Source: Hansfordia pulvinata
Taxonomy: Eukaryota; Ascomycota; Sordariomycetes; Xylariales
Direction of reading: 5' to 3'
NCBI GenBank assembly: GCA_006538405.1
Contig: BJKQ01000008.1
Coordinates: 62,001 to 126,000, forward strand
Length of the DNA: 64,000 bases
Shown: piece after piece, positions 43,761-55,205 of the stretch
Position numbering within the stretch: the stretch's first letter is position 1
Layout of the letters: each line of letters starts with the position of its first letter
Program-made: the position numbers and the translations under genes
The notes under the pieces: generated by a model
The model's input: only the letters and a program-made list of their open reading frames with translations
What the model was told of the DNA's origin: nothing
Database searches by the model: none

Positions 43761-44785
43761 CTTTATTAAAAGCTGTTTTCTTTAAAAGTAAAGTAATTAT
43801 ATTTACTTAACTTTACGAGAAAGATAAACTTAATCATTAAATTTACGGTCTTTAATGTTTATATCGAAGGAGTTAATAAATTAATTTAAGTAATCGTTTA
43901 ATTAAAAGGCGGTAAAGATTAAACTTTACTTTTATTAAGACTTTTATAATTATAAGACGTGCACGTTAACTTTATAATTAAATTTAATACCTTTATTATT
44001 AAAGATCCTTTAATAAAGGAGGAGATAATCTTATAAGGCTTATTAATAAAGTTAAGTAATATTTATAAATTAACTCTTTATATAAACGACCTTATTATTA
44101 AAAGCGTCCGCTTTAAAGATAATAAAGAGATTAAAACAAAGTTTAAAAACGAGTTAAATAATAAAGATAATTAATCGGGATTTAAGTCGGAAAATTAAGT
44201 ATTTAATTACGACTTAAGCACGTTATAAAAAGGTTTATATTTAAGAGTTTAATAAAAGATAAATTCCCACCGTACGGAGTTAAGTTACCGAAATCTATTT
44301 TTACTTATTATTATTAATTTAATTCTTATGCTTTAAAGCTCACCTTAACGAAATTATAAAAGAAGGCGTACCGACATTTATAAAGCTTATTTATAATAAT
44401 ACTTATAAATAACTTACACTTATAATAATTAATCGTTAAAGAAGAAAGATAGCTTTACTTAATAACTTTAAAGTTAATTACAATTTTACCTTTATTAAAA
44501 TACCTTACCGTATAAAGAGTTATTAAGAGAACCTTAATCAATCTTAAAGAAGTATTTAATACTTAAATTAAAGATTAATTCCGGAAATCTAACTTAAAGC
44601 TAAGATCTTTAATGCTTAAGCACTTAAAAAAGCATTATAAAAGGGTGTAGTACACTTATCGAGATTACGGAGCGTCCAGTATTATAAACATATTTACGCT
44701 TATAAACCTTTATATTTATAAAGTGCGTTTTAAAGAAGGGGTAAAGCCTTAAAATAAATTTAAGCGTAAAGCTTAAACGAATACC

Positions 44786-47700
44786 GAGCTGTACTGGCTT
44801 ACGAAATTAACTTAATAATATATAAACACCGGTATATATAAATATATATTTACCGCGAATAAAAAGACGTTAAATTAAATTATTATATTAATATTAATAA
44901 TAAAAGATAAAGACGTAAAGATTTAAGATCCTTAATTAAAGCCTTAATTAACGATTAATTACTTAAAAGTAAAAGAAGACTTATTAAAAATAAATCTGCT
45001 TTTACTTATAAACATATATTAACATCTCTTAAACCCTCGTATTAAGTTTATTTCCTCTTTTAATCTTAAGTATAAATACTGGTCAATCCTCGTGTATAAA
45101 AACGATAGATACATCTTAATATTTAAAGTTCTTAACTTCCCTTAATTATAACCCACACACATATTTTAAAGAACTTAATTTATAAGACACTTTATATTAA
45201 ATATAATAAGAATTATATTAAGACCTATTCCTGTTAACGTCACGGATCTTATTACCACTTTTAAGATTAAAAAAGGTAATATAAACGGATTTAAGTTATT
45301 AATATTAACCCTTATAACGTTAAATAGCTTAATGCCGATTACGTCTTATATTAATAACGTGTTTAGCCTTTACGCGACGGTTAAGGAGCAATTATTATAA
45401 ATTAAGCATTAATTTCTACCTTAAATAAACTAAGTAAAAATTAAGCTCTTATTTATAAAATATCGTATTAATTATAAAGAAGTTTTAGCCTTAAAAATCG
45501 TTTATAAGACTCACGGACGGCTAGCTATTAAAGAAGAGCGATCTGTAAAATTAAGGTAATGGCTTATCCTTTAATTATAAATAAACGTTCGTATATTTAT
45601 AAGCATATTAAGACCTGTGTAAAGATAAATTAAAAACTATTTAAAGATCGCTCGCTTATTATTATAATTATAAAGAAACGTACCTTAATAATAAATAATA
45701 TTTAAGGCCTTATCTTTTAAATTATTAAAGGAAAAGGCCGTTAACATTATAAATATGCACGGATATTTATAAGGAGACTTAATAAAGATGTTCTTTAACG
45801 CTTTAACATTTAAAGCCGGTTATATTATTATATAAAGATAAGTCTTATTAAATAAGCTTAAGGAAAAGGTAAAGACACGTTATTAAAAGACCTTTTACTT
45901 TATCTTATATAATAGCTTTCTTTTTATAAAGACTTAAAGGAATTACAGTATATATAAGCGAGAGCTTTATAAGATTATCGAGTTCATTAAACGTCACGAG
46001 AGATACTTTCGATCTTTAAAGCCGTTTATTATTTATATTAATTATAAGCCTTTTATATTCTTTTTACCGTTTATAAAAGTAAAAGGTATTTACGTTAAAT
46101 AAGTAAAAGAGCTCCGGTCTCTTAACGTTATCATTACTTATATTAAAAGAAAAAGAAATAAGGCAGTAAATACACTTTCTCGTATTATATTTTTATTTAT
46201 AAACTGTATAAACGATATAAAAGACACCCTTTATAAATTTAAGCATATAAAAAACGGCTTATAAGTTTAAAAAGATAATAAAAGTGGATATATATAAATG
46301 CTGGTTAAGCTTAATAAGGGCGATTATCGAAATTTAATCTTATAAATAAAGCAGGAAATATAATTGTAAACGTCGATAACGTATTTATAAGAATACGACC
46401 CTTAAAAATAAGCTTAATTAAACGATAACCCTTAATTATAAATAAACTTAAAGGATTTACCTTTATAATTAACCAGTTATATAAATTATATTAATTATAA
46501 GACACCCGTCTTATTAATTATAACAGCCTCTTTTAATTTAACGTTATCTTTATATAATTAATCTTTATAATATAAATATATTTAATAGCACTTAATTAAT
46601 TAAGAAAAGGGAGACGATAAATTAAGAAAACATGCTTTTAAAGATCGTACTCGGAACTTTAAAATTTAAGGGAACTGCCTTTAACATTACTTTAAAAGCA
46701 CTTAATAAACGTGTCTTTAAAAAGATTAAGTAATTAATACTTTATTTACCGCTCACGATAAAGGTGGATATTTCGGGACTTATTTTATAATATAAAAACT
46801 TAACCACACCGTGTACTGGCTTACGATAATTAAAGATATAATAAATTATATTTTTAAGTGCTTATAATATACTTGATTTAACACACGATCTTTAAAATCT
46901 TTATCTTTACTTATAATAATTTATAAGCTATTATAAGTCGTTATTACAGACTTTATTAGCCCTTTTTTATAAATAAAGATAGCCTTTACTTACGTTTTAT
47001 ATTTAATAAACGTATTCTTAAAATATAAATAAGTTATAATTACTTTTAATTAAAGTTCCGTAAACGTAATTATAATTATAAGGAGATAGCTTAATTAGCT
47101 TAATATCGTATTACTCGTTATTTATATAAATTTAAGAGCCGTATTTAAGGTAAATTATAAACGGGCTCTTAATAAAGAGGGTATAGCTTTATTAAACGCT
47201 TTAATTACATCTTATTATAATATAAAAGTTATTAAAATATTTAACCGAATCGTGTAAGCTATATTAAATAAGATAACCGTTATAAACATACCTTTAAAGG
47301 CCCTTATAAATTAACCACTCTTATTACCGAAAGCATTAAAGACCGTTAATATAAGATATATTAAGTCTTTAAAATTCACTTCGTTTTAAATTATATATAA
47401 ATTTAACTCTCGTTTATGCTTTAAATCTTAATTTTTAACCTTTAAGGTTATTAATTTATAAGCGTTTTTAAGGATAGGCTTAATTATAGCTTTAAATGCA
47501 ATAAGGGAGATAAACGCGTGAAAGGATTTAATATATAATTATATAAAAACCTATTAATAAAAGATCGAAGCCGCTCGTTAAACTCATAAAAGCGTGTAAG
47601 TAAAATAGGCCCTTCACGTAAGCTTAAAAGATAAGTCTCGCATTTTATACTTACAGTACGGAGATTTAATAATAATAGCTTAAAAAGGTAAGCGCTTAAA

Positions 47701-47795
47701 GATAACTCTTAAATATCGCGGCTTATTTATTATAAGGAGATAAGTCGGCCGTAAATTATATATTTTAATAAACTTAAATTATAGCCCGTTATTAA
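44786..47795 (+). pseudogene. Remnant of pol: reverse transcriptase, RNase H, integrase
   Basis: One frame can be followed over about 3 kb. RT palm: a region with KYWSILV near 45070, then YINN at 45347-45358 at the place of the catalytic YxDD, both aspartates changed to asparagine by G-to-A. RNase H: 45962-46200, with FIKRHERYF, IIYINYKPF and NKAVNTLSR. Integrase: HDKGGYFGT at 46754 onward (zinc-finger region), TDFISPFF with the first catalytic Asp kept, and a GPY/F-like module near 47717-47790. RT, RNase H and integrase are all in the same frame, so substitutions rather than indels killed the element. The frame differs by one from the gag/protease frame. Confidence 0.85.
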
Positions 47796-48541
47796 GTTTA
47801 TAAATAAAGTATTATAAAAATATACTTAAGCTGTTTATCCCTTAATAAGGACATCTTATAAGACTTAATAACAGAGTCGCGTATTTACCTTTTTTTAGCA
47901 TATTCGGAGGCCGCGTAAATGATGCTTTATATTTAACCGTTATTAAAATAAGTAAACATTAAAATAAGGTAAATAAAAGATAAACTTAAAGAGTAAACGC
48001 TTAAAACTAATTTATTAACTTATATTATACAATATTTAATATAAAAGAGACGCGCTTAACGATATCGGTTATTATTAATAACTTAACCGCCCACGAAATT
48101 CTGCTATTAACCACCTTTCGCTATTAAAAAAAAATCTCTTTACCTTATTATATATACTCTCTTTTATCTTTATTATATAAAGCACCTTAAACTTTATTAT
48201 ACCTTTATTTTCACATTACTTTTATTATATTAAAGCACTTTAAACTTTATTATAAATTATTAACTTATTTTTATTATTATATCCACTTACTTATTATTAT
48301 TATTATTATCCGAGTCACCCACCGTTAATCACGGAGCCATTAATATATTAACCGATTTTAAACTCGATTTAAAAGACGTGTTCCTTAATTAAGACTTTTT
48401 ATACGGATCCGAAGTTAAGCCTTACCTTTTATATAAGACGTCGTCTTTAAAGATAACTTAATTAAACCTTAAATAAGCCTTTAAAAACCGTTACGTTATT
48501 ATTAATAAAATAATTAATAAATAAACTTAAAAAAAAAAAAG

Positions 48542-49040
48542 GAGGCCTTTAAAGAGATAAAGTTCGTTATCGACCTTTATAAGCTAATTAACACTTTTAA
48601 TAAGACACGTTTATAAGTTATAAAGAAGGTTATATAAACTCACGTTATAAAGACGGCTTCGCCCTTTAAAATAAATAATAATATTATTTAAGAAAACGTT
48701 AAAAAAGATAATAATACCCTTAATTATTTAAAAGACCTTTACCGCGCTTTTCCGGTTAAAGCGGAATTTAATCTTAAAAAGGTTTTAAAGATCGGTAAGA
48801 TATAAAACTTTAAAGTTAATTAAAAGCCTTTTAATTATAAACTTTAATAAAAGATCGGTAAGTAAGTTATTATTATAATACGTTTTAACGGGGCTTATAA
48901 TTATACCGATAATTATAAATTTACTTAACCTTTTTATCCTTAATCTTTTAAAATACTCCGTTTTATCGGAGATACCTTTAAGGGATTTAACGTGTTCCTT
49001 ACTTATATCGTTAATCTTTTAAATAAGGTTAACCTTTAAT
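48542..49040 (+). pseudogene. Possible additional ORF remnant downstream of integrase
   Basis: In one frame all stops are TAA, explainable as mutated Gln codons, and the rest reads as an ordinary mixed protein (for example DLYRAFPVKAEF). It is downstream of integrase and follows an A-run at 48529-48540. I do not recognise the protein. It could be an accessory ORF of the element or part of an older inserted element. Confidence 0.35.
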
Positions 49041-50095
49041 AATTAATTATCCTTAAAGTTATTTAAATTATTCCCGCCTATTAAAAGGAAGCTGTAAATA
49101 CAATAAGCATTAAATATTAAAAGGTGTTAATAATAAACGCCACACCCGAGAACCCGGTGAAATACGTCTTTTCGATTATTAACACCTTATTTAATAATAT
49201 TATATTTATTAAAAGAGGTTTAATTATATTTACCGCACCACTTATTAATACCGTTACCGTACTTATTAAAGGAAGTCCGATTATATTTATTATATTACTT
49301 ATTAATATAGTATTATCCGGTAAAGGTATTATTATACTTATTAATATAACCTTTAAAGATAATTATTAATTAATTAAAGACTTTAACACGGCTTTATACT
49401 TTAAAGCCGTATATAAATCCTATTACTTTACGGATTATACGGAAGATTACAGCTTATTATACTTAAAAAAGACCTTTCGCACCCTTAAGAAGCGTGCCGC
49501 CGGTATCTTTAAAGTAAAAGGCTTTTTTAAAGACTTATTTAAACCGACCTTCACCGGTAACATTTATTTATAATATTTACGTACTTAAAGCGAAGATATA
49601 AAAAGGGAACTTTAAAAGGCTTTAAACTTTATTTTATTTAATAATAAATACGTATTTTTTACTTTAATATTAAACAACTTAATTATCACCCTTTAAAAGC
49701 TTATTATTATATTTATTACGTTACGCGGTTAAATAATTAAGTGTATTAACTTAAGTATTATAAATCATTTAAGAAACTTTATCTTAAGCTTAACTATAAA
49801 CACGCGTTTATATAAAGTGCTTAAAGGACTTTATTAATAAATAGTTAATCTTATATAAATTATCTTATAATTATTAAAGTTTAAATAAAAGGAGAAGAAA
49901 AAGACGATTAATATAAAAAGAAGATTTATATTTATAAAAATCGATTTAATATAATTAAGTAAACTGAAGCTTAACGAACAAGTTAAAGACTTAAAAGCTG
50001 TATAACCGTTTAAGTAAGATTAAAAGGATCTTATAAACCGGATTATAAAATTAAAGATTATAATGTTATCTTTATAAATTTAATTATCTTAATAA

Positions 50096-50310
50096 ACTTA
50101 ATTATCTTAATAAGCTTAACCGTTTTAGCAGCCGCAGCCACCGTTATAAAATTAAGTCCTTTAATAAACTTAAATTCCTTAATAAATATTAACGTTTTAT
50201 TAAAATTAACCATCTTAATAAGTATAGTCTTCTTAATAAGCTTAACCGTTTTAACAGCCGTAGCCACCGTTATAAACTTAAGTCTTTTAATAAACTTAAA
50301 TTCCTTAATA
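50096..50310. repeat. Two-copy tandem repeat (126-bp period) inside the element
   Basis: A unit beginning TAAGCTTAACCGTTTTA at 50111 recurs at 50237 with few differences, mostly transitions. It predates or accompanied RIP of the element. Confidence 0.75.
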
Positions 50311-50799
50311 AACATATTAATCGTCTTTTACTTAATCTTAATAACCGGTTAACGTGGGCTTTAAAATTTTAATAATAATACCTTTCGCGTTCTTAAATAG
50401 AACTCTTATTATTAACCCTTATAACGTATTTACACCTTAAGGTTTTAATAATAAATTTTAAATACTTATTAAAACGCTTATCGTTAAACCTAATTTATCC
50501 GAATTTAACTTATTTACTCTTATTAAACGTCGTTTTAAAAAAGCCGCTGCTTTATCGTTTAAAAACGCACGTGGATCGTCTTTAAAAGGTATATTTATTA
50601 ATAAACGCGGTAATTTAAGATCTTTATCTTTAACCTTAACCCACGTTAATAAGAAAAAGAAGTTAAAAAAGACCTTTAATAATTTAAGTAAAGATACCGC
50701 CGAAGATTTAAATATAAAAGATAACGGTTATAAATATTAAAAAGATAATTATATTCAATTAATGTGTGTGCGTAAGAGCGCACTCGTTAATAATAGACT

Positions 50800-50974
50800 T
50801 AAAACGGAAGGAAGGAGGTAATTCTTAAGATCAGTCTTTTTAACACTTAAGCTGTAAGAGATAATGGCACTACCATTTTCGGTGGAGATGTGTCCACTGC
50901 TGCTCAAACTGTAATCTAGCTGATTTTTGCCATCCACAATACACCCATACGTTTTGCAGATCAACTCCTCTTCT
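50800..50974 (+). repeat. 3' LTR (175 bp)
   Basis: Direct repeat of 40718-40892. Here the RIP-type changes are in the first, inner-facing third, so the initial TG reads TA; the outer part keeps the original C and G. It is followed by TACAG at 50975-50979. Confidence 0.85.
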
Positions 50975-50979
50975 TACAG

Positions 50980-52991
50980 GCCCATCAATTTTTGGTGGCT
51001 TATCTTATCGGCCCGGCGCCGTCCCTTCCCTCACGGAAGTCGGGCTGAAGTAGGTATCCTCAAGTACTGCTTCAGGACCGAATCTCCTTCACCCACCACT
51101 TTCGCCGAATTTCGAGGGCACATGCCTCCCCGACTACCTGTGGGGCACTTATGGCCTGCTTGGACCCTTGCGCATGATGCAAAGTGACCGACCACGACAT
51201 CATCATTTCTGGCCGGCCAAAACACAGACTAATCCACACGCGTCCTGACTCATCCAGATGCCATCACGGTGAATCAACACTTCGCCACGACGCACTCCAT
51301 ACGATCCTCGCGACCCTGACTTGCGAGGTTGTTCTCGGCTAGCCCTTCCAGTGCAACCGACATCACTACGGGCTGTGCGACCCAGTATCACTCCTGGAGC
51401 TCGCGTTTATGATGTTGCCGTTCGGGTAGGTCTTTTCATTTCGCGCCCCGATAGCTCGCGGACCTCTCAAAGCCTCGCTCTACCGACCCCGAGTCAATAG
51501 CCCCCGAAACACCTACACAAACCCATGCTGCGCAATTCACGTGTGCTCCGACCGAATGACGAAAAAAAGATGGCGAGCCTTGGCTCGAAGCGCCTCACCG
51601 GGAGCGCGGTCCAACGCCTTGCCCTTCCTCATATCTTGCCCTCGCCTGGCTTCTGCGTTTCTACTTCACGCTTTTCGCAGGTTGTGATAACCGCTGCCGA
51701 GTGGATCGCAGGCTCTAGATGACGGGACTTGGGGTTGGCCGCAGGCGCCCGGGGCCGGCTTCCCTCGAGCTTGATGGGCCGCCGCCGAAGCAATGAGTTG
51801 AGGTTGTCCAGCTCGGCCTTCTGCCGGCCCAGCAACCTGCTCATCTTGTGACGATCAAAGAGAGCCCTGACGGTCCACCATCCTTGCGAAAGCTGCGATG
51901 GTTCCTCAAGCACACCCCGCGTATCAGTTATCTGTTCGGATGGCCACGACACCTGCACCCTCGCGTAGTCACCAATCGCCACATGTCATTGTTCCTTATC
52001 TTCTTTGTCGAACGCAGCGATCGTGGCTCTGTGAAGTATCTCAAGCCTCGTAGCGCGCAATGCCCAGTGGGCTGATACGCACCTTCTGACTACGTTCATA
52101 TGCCAGTTGCTTCGAAAGGCGCTTGGTGCTGGCAGGACACTGGCTGCCAAAACATCTCTTTTCCCTCACTGCATTTCGGAAGGTTGATTTCTTGAGCCCC
52201 ATCATGATCCCATTACGCATCGTACATTGAAACTACTTTACTTTGCTCGTATTACAACCGGGGCTGAGACCTACTTCCTCAACGCCTGCGGCCCTGCAAT
52301 TCGAGGTCAGGTGCAGTTTGTAGTTATCAAAGGCCTGTTGTAGCCGTTTAGACCAAAATTAGGTCGGTGACGTCGTACCTTTTCGACTTGCCGTCAACGT
52401 GCTGATGACTGCGAGCAACCCTGGCCACAAGTGAGGACGAAGCGAACACAGGTGGCCATTCCTCAAAAACGATGCGAAGGATGTTCTGGGGCAGGTAGGA
52501 ATTGCTCGAGGTCGAGGTTCAACACGGCGGCAGAGGTGCTGTTGCGGCTTCTGACCCTTTCCACTCATCCAAAACAGAAGTACATATGTACAGACGAGTT
52601 CAAATACGAAAGGCATTTCATATATAAGTCGGGTCTCGCAACTAACAGCCGACGAGAACAAAGTCGAAGCAAACACCGAAAACACCAGTCTGACAGCCAA
52701 CCCAAGCAGATCCCATGCAAGGCCCCAAAGAAACAATGCCTAACGCACCAGACGAAGCGCGCGGGCGTGTGCGCATATCGGACCGCTTCCCTTGCCGGAG
52801 AGCCTCGGTGCCGCACCTTCGTCGGTTCGTCCTCTCCCCCTTTCGGGTATCTATAGTTATGTATGCAGAAGTATGTATCAAGTACACCGGCGCTTCATAG
52901 GGATAACATCGTCTTGAACTCTTTGTATCCCATTTTCTGGTTTCAAGGATTATGCTCTTCTTTTCTTACGCGTCCCAGCACCAGCTCCACC
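50980..52991. other. Intergenic region between the retrotransposon and sec63
   Basis: 2 kb of normal base composition, directly after the target duplication. A minus-strand open frame at 51629-51982 (GWWTVRALFDRH, then ELDNLNSLLRRRPIKLE) reads somewhat like a protein. It has no motif I know and no supporting splice structure. No other gene is supported. Confidence 0.4.
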
Positions 52992-55205
52992 TCACGACTC
53001 ATCCTCCGTGTCCGTGTTGGTCGCGCTGGTGTCATCACCCTCCTCGTCATCGGTTCCACTCTCCTCCTCTTCCGAGTCCTCGTCTGAGTCCTCGTCCTTG
53101 GCAGCCTTGCGTTTAGGCTTGGTCGTGCCGGGCACGCTGCCAGACTTGAGGGCGCTCATCTGACCGGCGATGGAATCTGTGGGCGGTGGATTAGTGATGC
53201 GTCCTCGAGAGGGCCGGTCCCAAATCTGCATTTTGGAACCGTGAAAGCAATGGTGCTCGTGGAGAGACTTACCCTCGTCCGGCTCACTGATCTCGTCTTC
53301 GCCAGCGATGGCAGCAGCCTTGCTGGCGTCCTCCACGGTGAGCGTAACCTCAATCTTGGTGTCGAGTCCGACGTAGCTGTCACAAACAACGTTCATCACA
53401 AAGGTGTAGGAGCCAGCCTGAGGAGGGGCGGCAAAGCCGGGGGCCTTGAGGGTCTGCATCTCGAAGGTGGGGCGGCCAGCTTCATCGTAGATGGGCTTGT
53501 CGAAGGCGGTGAAAGTGCAAGGCGGCACGGCCATCTTGCCCTGCTTGCTGTCCGACAGGAAGACGTGCCACTTGGGCGTATGGTCGCGCGCATAGTAAGG
53601 AGCGAATGCAACAGGGGGCTGCACGTGTTCCGACTCAACCTTCTTGACGACCTTGCCAGCAGCATCCTTGATCGCAGTGGTCTTGCCCTTGAGCGCGTCC
53701 AGATCGCCCTCGACGGGGTCGACGTCTTCCAGGTCCGTCTCGTTGACCTCGGGGACGTTCTCACTTCCGGGAGGGATAATACGACCCTTGATAACCAGGG
53801 TGACGAGCGAGCCAGGCGTGACTGAGCGTTCACCAGTGACCTTGAAGAAAGCCTTGGCAACATTGAGATGAGGCAGCTGCTTGGCAACACCGACGGCCGT
53901 CTTGTACTGCTCTTCACTGAGGAGACCCTTGCCGACAGCCAGCTGACGACGCTGGGCGTCAGGCAAGGCCATGAAGCGCTGGACAGTGGAGTGCACCTTG
54001 GAATCGCCTTGCACGGCCTTGACGACGTCGGGAGTGAAGTGAGGCAGCTGGAGCAAAGGAGAAGCAGCGGGGGCAATGGCCTGGATCAGACGCTGGCTGG
54101 TGAAGTAAGAGGCGAGAATGGGCATTGAGTTTCCGTAGGCAGTCGAGATGGCCGTGAACGAGTTGACGAGCGCGCGGGCAATGGGGCCAACCATGAACTT
54201 CTGGGAGTTGAGGGATTGGTCGTCGAGCTCGACACGAGCAAGGTAAGCCCAAAGCAGGGCAAGCACCTTGCGGCGACGGCCACTGTCCATGTCCTGGAGG
54301 CGCTCACGGTCCTCAGCTGACAGGCTGGGGTCGGCAAGGATCTTGGATTCGAGTCGCGACAGTCCGGACTCGGCCTTGTCGCCCTTGAGAGCGTCGCGGA
54401 ATTCCTTGGCGTTGCTGAGGGCGGCGACAATGCCACCGACGTCAATGCTGTCGTTATAGTCGCGGAACATGTTGTTGGCGCTCTCGACCTGGACGCCTTC
54501 CTTGGTCATGCGCTGGGTACCGTACCACCAGGAGCCCACGTAGTAGGGCAGCAGAACACCGAGAAGGACAGCATAGACCAGCACGACGTATTTGCCATTG
54601 CCGTCAGAGACAATGAACTTGGGGAGGGCAATGCCAATGCTGAAGCTCTGCTTGCCGTCGGGGTGGCCATACTGGATGTAGTTGTTGCGGACCTCCTCGT
54701 CAGTCAGAGCCTGGTAGGCTTTGGTGTACTCGACCCAGGCAGCATTGAGGGAATCGACGGTCTCGTTCTTGGCCGGGTCAGGGCGCAGCTTGTCGGGGTG
54801 GAAGCGACGGCCGAGCTTCTTGTAGTGGGACTTGATTTGCTTCTCTGAGGCCGAGTCACTGATGCCGAGAATGTCGTAAGGGTTCCAGATCTTGCCCTCA
54901 GGACCGGCGGACGGGTCGGTGGTGAGGATAAGAAACATCATGAGACCCATCGTCGCCCAGCCGAGAATGGCGACAAAGGCGCGCTTGAGCTTGCGCTGGC
55001 GCCGGCGCTGAGCATTGCGCTGCGCCTGGATGAGGTCGGCATGTTCGGGCTTGTAGTCGGACTTGATGCGCGGGGCGGTGGCGGCCGGGTCCTTACTGGG
55101 GGCCAGCAGGCTGTATGTAAGGGGCAGTGTGACAATGGAGGTGACGGTGAAGATGAAGAACGGGTAGAACTGGCCGCCTTCGTCGTAGGAGTAGTCGGAA
55201 CTCAT
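52992..55205 (-). CDS. sec63: ER translocation protein Sec63
   Basis: Two exons, 53273-55205 and 52992-53176, give 705 residues. Membrane segments lie at about residues 14-34, 77-95 and 205-225. The J domain, in the ER lumen between the second and third segments, has its HPD at 136-138. The cytosolic Brl/Sec63 domain follows, and the acidic C-terminus (Asp/Glu runs) is the known Sec62-binding type. Sec63 recruits the lumenal Hsp70 Kar2 to the Sec61 channel for post-translational import. The 96-bp intron (53177-53272, gtaagt..acag) is a multiple of three and has no in-frame stop, so unspliced mRNA would encode a protein with 32 additional residues. I prefer the spliced form because it joins the acidic tail smoothly. 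Confidence 0.95.
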   Translation of the reverse strand: MSSDYSYDEGGQFYPFFIFTVTSIVTLPLTYSLLAPSKDPAATAPRIKSDYKPEHADLIQAQRNAQRRRQRKLKRAFVAILGWATMGLMMFLILTTDPSAGPEGKIWNPYDILGISDSASEKQIKSHYKKLGRRFHPDKLRPDPAKNETVDSLNAAWVEYTKAYQALTDEEVRNNYIQYGHPDGKQSFSIGIALPKFIVSDGNGKYVVLVYAVLLGVLLPYYVGSWWYGTQRMTKEGVQVESANNMFRDYNDSIDVGGIVAALSNAKEFRDALKGDKAESGLSRLESKILADPSLSAEDRERLQDMDSGRRRKVLALLWAYLARVELDDQSLNSQKFMVGPIARALVNSFTAISTAYGNSMPILASYFTSQRLIQAIAPAASPLLQLPHFTPDVVKAVQGDSKVHSTVQRFMALPDAQRRQLAVGKGLLSEEQYKTAVGVAKQLPHLNVAKAFFKVTGERSVTPGSLVTLVIKGRIIPPGSENVPEVNETDLEDVDPVEGDLDALKGKTTAIKDAAGKVVKKVESEHVQPPVAFAPYYARDHTPKWHVFLSDSKQGKMAVPPCTFTAFDKPIYDEAGRPTFEMQTLKAPGFAAPPQAGSYTFVMNVVCDSYVGLDTKIEVTLTVEDASKAAAIAGEDEISEPDEGKSLHEHHCFHGSKMQIWDRPSRGRITNPPPTDSIAGQMSALKSGSVPGTTKPKRKAAKDEDSDEDSEEEESGTDDEEGDDTSATNTDTEDES

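Larger units (their letters stand above)
40718..50974 (+). mobile_element. RIP-inactivated Ty3/gypsy LTR retrotransposon
   Basis: About 10.3 kb, bounded by 175-bp direct repeats and a 5-bp target duplication. The interior is extremely AT-rich. TpG and CpA are nearly absent while CpG is kept, the mark of RIP on CpA rather than loss of methylated CpG. Translating the plus strand through the stops shows a Gag zinc knuckle, a protease-like site, reverse transcriptase, RNase H and integrase, in Ty3/gypsy order. Most stops are TAA or TAG, as expected from CAA, CAG and TGG codons under RIP. No function can remain. About 3 kb between integrase and the 3' LTR is more than most gypsy elements carry. 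Confidence 0.9.

Noticed and set aside
40718..50974. AT-rich block as a centromere or mitochondrial insertion
   Set aside because: LTRs, target duplication and recognisable RT, RNase H and integrase explain it as one RIP-mutated retrotransposon.
51629..51982. Minus-strand frame of 117 codons near the retrotransposon
   Set aside because: Somewhat protein-like but without start context, splice partner or known motif; kept only as a note on the intergenic region.
52359..52736. Minus-strand hydrophobic frame of 125 codons
   Set aside because: Cys/Leu-rich, no conserved pattern, no exon structure.
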